Assembly (NCBI GenBank): GCA_964653435.1
Contig: CAZZFA010000002.1
Location: 1 to 64,000 of the forward strand
Reading direction: 5' to 3'
DNA from: CAZMVY01 sp964653435
GTDB lineage: Bacteria > Planctomycetota > Phycisphaerae > UBA1845 > PWPN01
Length of the DNA: 64,000 nt
Position 1 is the stretch's first letter, and the number at the start of each line of letters is the position of its first letter. Shown piece by piece: positions 58,376 through 64,000 of the stretch. The translations under genes were made by a program, and so were the position numbers. Under the pieces are notes generated by a model, which saw nothing but the letters and a program-made list of their open reading frames with translations, did no database searches and was not told the origin of the DNA.

Positions 58376-60562
58376 TCACCAGAAGATCACATTCACCGCG
58401 ATCAGGACCAGCCCGATGACGCTTGCCCAGAACGTGGGCTTCTTGTAGAGCGGGCACGGACCTTCGTCCGGCAGCGGCGTCATGCCGTACACCAGGTTCG
58501 TCAGCTCGGCGTCCGGCTTGGGCGTGCCGAACAGGCTGACCAGAATGATCGTGCCGATGGTCAGCACGAGCGACCAGATGGCACTGAACATGTTCACCGC
58601 CATGTCCTGAGCCTTCGGCGACGTGGCGAGAATCTCGGCGTGGCGGGGGTTGATCTGGGTGGCCTCGAGCCGCCGTACCGGTGCGAGTTCTCCGACGAAC
58701 GCCGCGTTGAGCAGGGCCCGGTTGACGCGTGCCAGGGCCGGACCCTGCGGCCGGCCTTCCGCCCGGGCGCGGAGGTCGTCGGGAAGTGCGACGTCGGCGA
58801 AGCGGGCGGGGGCATACAGTTCCGGATCGGCGAGGAGCCTGTTCAGATCGTCGATGAGGGCGATCTTCAGCTTCTGCGTGGTGGGGGTGTCCTCCTGCAT
58901 CGCGGCGGACAGCCTGCCGAACAGCGACGCGGGCGCCTGGGCGGCCGCCGCCTCTTTCTCATACTCTTTCAGGAGTCCGGTCGTGGTGGGCGAGAGGCGC
59001 GACGCGATGTACTGATCGACGGCCCCGCGGGGGCTTTCGAGCCGGGCCGCGATCGCCGGCAGATTCTTCAGATCCTTGCTGAGCAGCCGCGTGTATCCGT
59101 CCGGGAACCAGTGGGCGAACAGGAACATGGCCACCGAGGCGAGCGTGCCGAGCAGCAGGCCGCAGAATCCCGCCCGGGGCGTGGCCTGCTTCCAGAGCAT
59201 GCCCATGATCACCGCCCCGAACAGCGGGACGATGAAGAACAGCACGAGCACCTGGAGGTAGATCAGGATGTTGCTGAAGAGCATGGCCGCATACGCGGTG
59301 CCGATGGCGATGATCACGCCGATGATCGAGCACCACCGCCCCATGGCGACATAATGGGCGTCGCTGGCGTTCCGGTTGAGCAGAGGGCGGTAGACGTCGT
59401 AGGTCCACACGGTCGCGAACGCGCTGACGTTGCCGGCCATGCCCGACATGAAGCCCGCGATCATCGCGGTTACGCCCAGGCCGAGCAGCCCCGGGCCGAG
59501 GTAGCGCGCCATCATCAGCGGCAGCACGTCGTTGTAGCTGTGGCCGCCGGTCATGATGGCCTCGTTCTCGGGCAGCAGCCGGATGCCGCACTTCTGCGAG
59601 AGAATCGCCAGGCCGAGCAGTCCCGGGATCGTGACGATGAGCGGCACGAGCATCTTGAACGCCGCCCCGATCAGCGTCCCGTTCTGGGCGTCGCGGAGGC
59701 TGCGGGCCGTCAGGACGCGCTGCACCTGAAGGAAGTCCGTGCACCAGTATCCGCACGAGACCGCAATCGCGAAGCCGAAGACGATGCCCGACCAGTGCAT
59801 CCCCATCGGGTTGTCCGAGGCCGAGCCCATGTTCGCCCAGAGGCTCGTGTAATCGCTGCCGGGGTTCGCCTCGTTGATCCGGGCCATCATGCCGCTCCAT
59901 CCCCCGGCCTCGATCAGCCCGAGGATCGGCACGAGCAGCGTGCCGAGCCAGATGAGGAAGAACTGAAGGACTTCATTCAGGACGGCGGAGAGCAGACCGC
60001 CGAGGGCGACGTAGATGGCCACCGTGATCGACGAGACCCAGATGCTCGCGTGGATGTTCCAGTGCAGCAGCAGATGCAGCATCTTCGCCATGGCGAACAT
60101 GTTCACGCCGCAGACCAGCACCGTCATGACCGTGAATGAAAGCCCCGCCAGCACGCGCGAGTCCTCGCCGTAGCGCAGGCTCAGATAGCCCGGCACGGAA
60201 TGGGTCCGGCAGATGTAGTAGAACGGCATCATCACCACCGCGAGAAACAGGATCGCCGGAATCGCGCCGATGAGATAGGCGTGCGCGCCGAGCATCCCGT
60301 ACTGATACGCCGTCGCCGACCACCCCATCGTCTCGAGCGAGCTGAGGTTCGCCGAGATGAAGCTCAGGCCGGCGATCCACGCCGTCATTTTGCGCCCGGC
60401 CATGAAGAACTCGTCGCCGGTGGTGGCGAACTTCCTCAGGTAGAAACCGATGCCCAGGACCACCGCGAAGTAGATCACGATGACGGCGACGTCGAGCGGC
60501 GAGAGCGACAGCAGCGGAGTAGCGGCGTTTCCCGCGACCGCCAGCAAAGACATGTGCGACAC
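58376..60562 (-). CDS. Sodium:solute symporter (SSS) with a large soluble insertion
   Basis: A 728-residue transporter, larger than most SSS proteins (about 480-560). The core includes FATTGDEFFMAGRKMTAWIAGLS (near the first core helix) and GVTAMIAGFMSGMAGNVSAF (sodium-site helix). Between about residues 487 and 653 lies a charged helical block of about 165 residues not usual for the family, before the last two helices. The start GTG at 60562 has GGAGG six bases upstream; ATG at 60553 is an alternative. It lies 14 bases after the sugar-binding protein gene, so it belongs to the sugar-uptake operon. Confidence 0.88.
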   Translation of the reverse strand: MSHMSLLAVAGNAATPLLSLSPLDVAVIVIYFAVVLGIGFYLRKFATTGDEFFMAGRKMTAWIAGLSFISANLSSLETMGWSATAYQYGMLGAHAYLIGAIPAILFLAVVMMPFYYICRTHSVPGYLSLRYGEDSRVLAGLSFTVMTVLVCGVNMFAMAKMLHLLLHWNIHASIWVSSITVAIYVALGGLLSAVLNEVLQFFLIWLGTLLVPILGLIEAGGWSGMMARINEANPGSDYTSLWANMGSASDNPMGMHWSGIVFGFAIAVSCGYWCTDFLQVQRVLTARSLRDAQNGTLIGAAFKMLVPLIVTIPGLLGLAILSQKCGIRLLPENEAIMTGGHSYNDVLPLMMARYLGPGLLGLGVTAMIAGFMSGMAGNVSAFATVWTYDVYRPLLNRNASDAHYVAMGRWCSIIGVIIAIGTAYAAMLFSNILIYLQVLVLFFIVPLFGAVIMGMLWKQATPRAGFCGLLLGTLASVAMFLFAHWFPDGYTRLLSKDLKNLPAIAARLESPRGAVDQYIASRLSPTTTGLLKEYEKEAAAAQAPASLFGRLSAAMQEDTPTTQKLKIALIDDLNRLLADPELYAPARFADVALPDDLRARAEGRPQGPALARVNRALLNAAFVGELAPVRRLEATQINPRHAEILATSPKAQDMAVNMFSAIWSLVLTIGTIILVSLFGTPKPDAELTNLVYGMTPLPDEGPCPLYKKPTFWASVIGLVLIAVNVIFW

Positions 60563-60576
60563 GACAAACCTCCACG

Positions 60577-61875
60577 TTATTGCAGGTACTTTCCGATCGG
60601 CGGCGACAGAAGCTCGCGGATCCGCGGCTCGTTCCGGTTCTCCGGCGTCGCGACTTCCGAGCCGGTGTCGATCCTCGTCCTGACCTTCTCTCCGCGCAGG
60701 TACGCCGCGAGCGTCCGTACCGCCGTATAGCCCATGTGCAGGGGATCCTGCACGACCAGCCCGTGCAGTTCCCCGCGCTCCAGCGCCTGAATCAGCTTCT
60801 CCGAGCTGTCAAAGCCGACGAACTTCACCTTGCCCGCCCGGCCGGACGCCTGCAGCGCCCGCAGCATGCCGAACGTCGTCGACTCGTTCGGGCAGAAGAT
60901 TCCGTCGAGCTTCGCAAAGCGGCTCAGCAGATTCTCGGCCTTGGCGTAGGCCGACTCCGCCGTCGCCCCGCCGTACTGGTCCGACGAGACAATCCGGATT
61001 TCCGGAAACTCCTTTGCCATCACGTCGAGAAACCCCTGCTCCCGCCGCGTCGTGCTCAGGAAGCCGACCTGGCAGCGGAGAAGCAGCACGTCGCCCCGGC
61101 CGCCAAGAATCTCACCGAGACGGCGCGCGCCCTTCTGCCCTCCGACGTAGTTGTCCGTCGCGACGAGGCTCGCGTAATCCTCGCAGACCCGGCCGTTCAG
61201 GTCGGTGTCGGCCACCACCACGCCGATGCCCGCCTGCGATGCCGCCCGCACGGGCTTGAGCAGCGCCACGTTGTCCGTCGGGGCCAGCACGATGCCCGAG
61301 ACGCCGGCGTTGATGAAGTTCTCGACAATGTTGATCTGCGCCTCGCGGTCGCCTTCCTTGAGCGGCGCCTTCCAGATGATCTGCACGCCCGGAATCTCGA
61401 GCTCCGCCTTGACCGCGCCGGCGTGGATGGACTTCCAGAACTCGTGTGTCGCCCCCATCGGCACGACCGCGATCCGCAGCGACGCCGGGTTCGCCACGGG
61501 TTTCCGTTGACATTCGCCGGCCGCCGAGTCGGCCGCCGGCCCGCTGACGGCGTTACCTGCGCCCGTCGGGGCGCCCGGCGGAGTGGCCGCCGGCGGCGCG
61601 GTCTTGTCGGGGGACCGTCCGTCGCACCCGCCCAACGCAAGAACGAGGGCCAGAGCCAGAGCGCCCCGCGCTGTTTTCGGCCGGCGAGCCTCGTGGGTTT
61701 GCTGCTCCCTATCGGGGCTTCTGCACCCCGCTTCGTCGGAACCTGCGTGCCTTACTCTCCGAACAGGGCTTGCCGGATGCACGCCTCCCGTGGCACGGCC
61801 GTCTCGCCTCCGGAGCCCGGCCGATACGCATCGCTCATTTCGCAATCGGGATTCGGTATTCCGCACGTTCGTCAT
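60577..61875 (-). CDS. Sugar ABC transporter substrate-binding lipoprotein (RbsB-like)
   Basis: The mature part is a periplasmic binding protein of the ribose/galactose type (family PBP1): VVPMGATHEFWKSIHAGAVKA, GIVLAPTDNVALLKPV, DGIFCPNESTTFGMLRAL and VKFVGFDSS are typical. A lipobox LALGGC ends a hydrophobic run, so it should be a lipoprotein. The long Asn/Thr/Arg-rich N-terminus of the 432-residue frame is unlike other family members. ATG at 61875 overlaps the proC stop (ATGA) and is used here; GTG at 61782 is a second choice. No start exists just before the lipoprotein signal. Binding partner of the permease and ATPase at the operon's other end. Confidence 0.85.
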   Translation of the reverse strand: MTNVRNTESRLRNERCVSAGLRRRDGRATGGVHPASPVRRVRHAGSDEAGCRSPDREQQTHEARRPKTARGALALALVLALGGCDGRSPDKTAPPAATPPGAPTGAGNAVSGPAADSAAGECQRKPVANPASLRIAVVPMGATHEFWKSIHAGAVKAELEIPGVQIIWKAPLKEGDREAQINIVENFINAGVSGIVLAPTDNVALLKPVRAASQAGIGVVVADTDLNGRVCEDYASLVATDNYVGGQKGARRLGEILGGRGDVLLLRCQVGFLSTTRREQGFLDVMAKEFPEIRIVSSDQYGGATAESAYAKAENLLSRFAKLDGIFCPNESTTFGMLRALQASGRAGKVKFVGFDSSEKLIQALERGELHGLVVQDPLHMGYTAVRTLAAYLRGEKVRTRIDTGSEVATPENRNEPRIRELLSPPIGKYLQ

Positions 61876-62690
61876 GCCCCCAGCTCCCGCGCCCGCTGAA
61901 AGGCCGCCTTCACCGCATCGCGAATTGCACGGCCGACGCCGGCCTTGTCCATGTACTCGATCGCTGCCTGCGTCGTGCCGCCTTTGCTGGTGACCTTCCG
62001 CCGCAGTTCGGCGGGCGGCTCGCCCGTCTCGATCATCATTCGCGCGGCGCCCAGGCAGGCGTGCTCGGCCAGTGTGAGGGCGTCGGTCGGCGAGAGGCCG
62101 ACCTCGGTACCCGCAGCCGCCATCGCCTCGACGACGTAGTAGAAGTACGCCGGCCCCGAGCCCGACACCGCCGTGACCGCGTCGATGTGCGACTCGTCCT
62201 GTACGACGATGCTCTGCCCCCCGGCGTTGAAGATCCGCCGCACGAGCTCAATATCGCCCGGCGTGGCATGCTCGCCGCCGAAGATGCCGGCAACGCCCGC
62301 GCCAAGCCGGATCGGCAGGTTCGGCATCACGCGAATGACGCGCCGCCGGCCTGCGCCGAGTGCGGCGGCGATCCGTTTCGTGCCGAGCCCGGCCATGATC
62401 GAGATAACGAGGTGGTCCGCCGTAATCGCATCCGCAAAGCCCCGCGCGGCCTCGTCAAACGCCTGCGGCTTGACGGCCAGCATGACGCATCGCGATTCGG
62501 ACGCGGCGCGGCGGTTGTCGTCGGTGACCGCGACCCCGAAGTGTTGTGCGAAGTACTGCCGGCGTGCTTCGACCGGATCGGAAACGATGATCTGCCCGGC
62601 GGCGAGCACGTTGTGCCGAAGCGCGCCCGCGACGATGCCTTCGGCCATGTTGCCCGCGCCGATCACGCCAAGTTCAAACCGGCTTGCCAT
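61872..62690 (-). CDS. proC: Pyrroline-5-carboxylate reductase
   Basis: A 272-residue enzyme of usual size that reduces 1-pyrroline-5-carboxylate to proline with NAD(P)H. ELGVIGAGNMAEGIVAG binds the cofactor, VRVMPNLPIRLGAG is the substrate-side motif, and the C-terminal VSGSGPAYFYYVVEAM...GG-TTQAAIEYM region forms the active site at the subunit interface. ATG at 62690 has TTGGAGG upstream. It overlaps the sugar-binding protein frame by four bases. Confidence 0.92.
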   Translation of the reverse strand: MASRFELGVIGAGNMAEGIVAGALRHNVLAAGQIIVSDPVEARRQYFAQHFGVAVTDDNRRAASESRCVMLAVKPQAFDEAARGFADAITADHLVISIMAGLGTKRIAAALGAGRRRVIRVMPNLPIRLGAGVAGIFGGEHATPGDIELVRRIFNAGGQSIVVQDESHIDAVTAVSGSGPAYFYYVVEAMAAAGTEVGLSPTDALTLAEHACLGAARMMIETGEPPAELRRKVTSKGGTTQAAIEYMDKAGVGRAIRDAVKAAFQRARELGA

Positions 62691-62962
62691 GAATGCGAGC
62701 CTCCAAGCGCCGACAGACTGACGGCTCCTGCGCCAACCGCGGGGCATTCTAGTGCCCGGGGGCGGGTTGCACAATCAAGCGACAAGGGCACTTACCGCAG
62801 CCGCTTCCGGGTCGGCCGGCAGTCTTAACCTCCGCTTTCAGGCGGTTCAAGGGATCGTTGACGGGCGGTCGATAATAGTGGCTGGGCTGCCCGGTACGGC
62901 CAGCCCGAGGAGGGTGCGGGTCGCCTGCGGTCCCGCGCTGCGTCAGGAGCAAGGAGCGCACG

Positions 62963-63316
62963 TTGAGTACCACGACCGCTTTGCGTTCGGGCCTATCGGC
63001 TGCGGAGCAGGAGGAGCAGACCCTGCGGCGGCACCTGGACACCTGCTTGAGGGAACTGTGGGCCGACCTGCCCGCGCCCGTATGGGTAGCGGATGCCCGG
63101 GGCCGGGTCATGTACGCCAATCACACCGCTCGCGACGCGTGCAACGGGGCCGGTCTCCGCGAGGCCTCCGCGCGGATTGCGGAAGTTCTTCGAGGCGAGG
63201 CGGAGCCCCGAGGAGAAGCGGCGGCTCATCGCCGGCCGGCTATCGAGGTCTCGCCGCTGATCGACGGCTGCGGCCGCCGCATCGGCTGGCTGGCTATCGG
63301 CGCGCCGCCGGCATAG
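62963..63316 (+). CDS. Minimal PAS-domain-like protein
   Basis: A 117-residue protein consisting of one PAS-like domain: LRELWADLPAPVWVADARGR and YANHTARDACNG are the opening strands and helix of a PAS fold, while the C-terminal half looks shortened. There is no kinase, GGDEF or HTH domain attached. TTG at 62963 is used because AAGGAG lies six bases upstream. It diverges from proC, with 272 bases of otherwise empty DNA between. It may be a remnant or a small binding protein. Confidence 0.6.
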   Translation: MSTTTALRSGLSAAEQEEQTLRRHLDTCLRELWADLPAPVWVADARGRVMYANHTARDACNGAGLREASARIAEVLRGEAEPRGEAAAHRRPAIEVSPLIDGCGRRIGWLAIGAPPA

Positions 63317-63593
63317 CCCACAATCATTCCTTGCCCGGCACGGCGAGGCGACACCGGCCGCATCCCCGGCCGGCACGGCGGAGTTCCAGACGTCGTTGCG
63401 CAGCTCGGCCCGCCGGCGCCCATCGATACAGCTCGCCTGGCTTGGGGGAAATAACCCGCCGCCCGCCGCGTTATACGCCATAGGACGAATGCGCCTCTTT
63501 GGAAAGGCACGACACGAGCCCCAAGCGCTTGGCGGCGGTGTCTGCAGGGCGTTTCGCATGGGATTCACTGGCGCAAAAGAAGGAGTGCTTGCA

Positions 63594-64000
63594 ATGAGAA
63601 CCCGTTTATTTGGTGTCGCGATCTTGGGAATGGGTTTGCTGGTCGGCTCAGCGCTGGCGCAGGCCGCAGGGCAGGGGCGGCAGCGCGGGGAACGTCCGCG
63701 ACGGGCGGGGGCGGCGGCTCCGGAAGGGCCGCAGGGGCCGCGTCGCATGACCGTGGACCAGCAGATGGAGCGGCTGACGAAGGAACTGCAGTTGAACGAG
63801 GACCAACAGGACAAGATCCGTAAACTGCTCACCGAGCATAGCGAGAAGATGCGGGAGGCTTTCCGGTCGCGCGGCCCGGGGCAGGGGCCGGAGAACCGCA
63901 CACAGATGCGGGACCTCATGACGCAGCTTCGCGAGGCCCGGGCGGCCAAGGACGAGGCCAAGGTCAAAGAGCTGGAGGCCAAGCTTCAGGAGATGCGGGC
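63594..64000 (+). CDS. Exported coiled-coil protein (Spy/CpxP-like), cut by the window edge
   Basis: An incomplete gene: 135 residues are visible and no stop is reached at the window end. A signal peptide (LFGVAILGMGLLVGSALAQ) is followed by a Gly/Arg/Gln-rich linker and then charged helices (MERLTKELQLNEDQQDKI, MREAFRSRG, LREARAAKDEAKVKELEA) that resemble the LTxxQ-type helical repeats of Spy/CpxP periplasmic proteins. ATG at 63594 has AAGGAG upstream. Function in planctomycetes is unknown. Confidence 0.7.
   Translation, partial: MRTRLFGVAILGMGLLVGSALAQAAGQGRQRGERPRRAGAAAPEGPQGPRRMTVDQQMERLTKELQLNEDQQDKIRKLLTEHSEKMREAFRSRGPGQGPENRTQMRDLMTQLREARAAKDEAKVKELEAKLQEMR

Overview
This 64 kb window is from a GC-rich chromosome (no phage, plasmid, rRNA, tRNA or CRISPR signature seen) that looks like a member of the Planctomycetes, most probably Phycisphaerae-like. 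The main evidence is a C-terminal tail built on D-x-D-x-D repeats and ending in 'CFNGPNRPP' on two large secreted proteins, together with planctomycete-style short noncoding repeats and a gene mix rich in sodium:solute symporters, secreted glycan-active proteins and hypothetical coiled-coil exported proteins. The taxonomic call is an inference from gene content only.

Layout. 0.4-5.2 kb: a partner-switching regulatory operon (STAS / anti-sigma-type kinase / STAS) ending in acylphosphatase, divergent from a secreted zinc phospholipase C-like protein, then a DUF6941-type protein and a GT39-like membrane protein. 5.5-9.7 kb: a radical-SAM (spore photoproduct lyase-like) protein and a secreted multidomain clan GH-A-like hydrolase, followed by a repeat-rich noncoding stretch. 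9.7-13.3 kb: a GNAT enzyme and the two-subunit 2-oxoacid:ferredoxin oxidoreductase korAB.

13.5-29.9 kb: one long minus-strand exopolysaccharide operon of twelve genes: Wzy-like polymerase, GT4, GT2, deacetylase, AsnB amidotransferase, two-domain dehydrogenase, sialidase-fold protein, heparinase-family lyase, GT4, ATP-grasp ligase, FemAB/GNAT-like enzyme and a DUF3473-type deacetylase. 30-36.5 kb: a secreted beta-helix protein, a two-component system with a good sigma70-like promoter, a VOC protein and a second secreted planctomycete-tail protein. 36.6-43.5 kb: a second envelope-sugar cluster: Wzx flippase, WbpE/WbpD/WbpB-like enzymes for a 2,3-diamino-sugar acid, GDP-mannose 4,6-dehydratase, and a divergent WecA/TagO-like initiating transferase. 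Together these two clusters could make, initiate, polymerise, export and modify a surface polysaccharide.

43.5-52.3 kb: a membrane protein, an enolase-superfamily enzyme, conserved hypotheticals, and a 1425-residue membrane-anchored protein with a long Gly-Gln/Lys/Glu dipeptide tract. 52.3-52.97 kb: an array of small hairpins and a truncated beta-helix gene that runs into the back of the next operon. 52.9-61.9 kb: a sugar-uptake operon with a ribose-type ABC importer split around two sodium symporters (both with unusual soluble insertions), a small membrane protein and an L-rhamnose mutarotase that carries an export signal. 61.9-64 kb: proC, a minimal PAS-like protein and the start of an exported coiled-coil protein cut by the window edge.

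The most unusual observations are the winged-helix-like insertion in one symporter and a 165-residue soluble insertion in the other, the exported rhamnose mutarotase beside them, the hairpin array with direct repeats at 52.35-52.54 kb, the broken beta-helix gene, and the heparinase and ABC binding-protein genes lacking convincing canonical starts.
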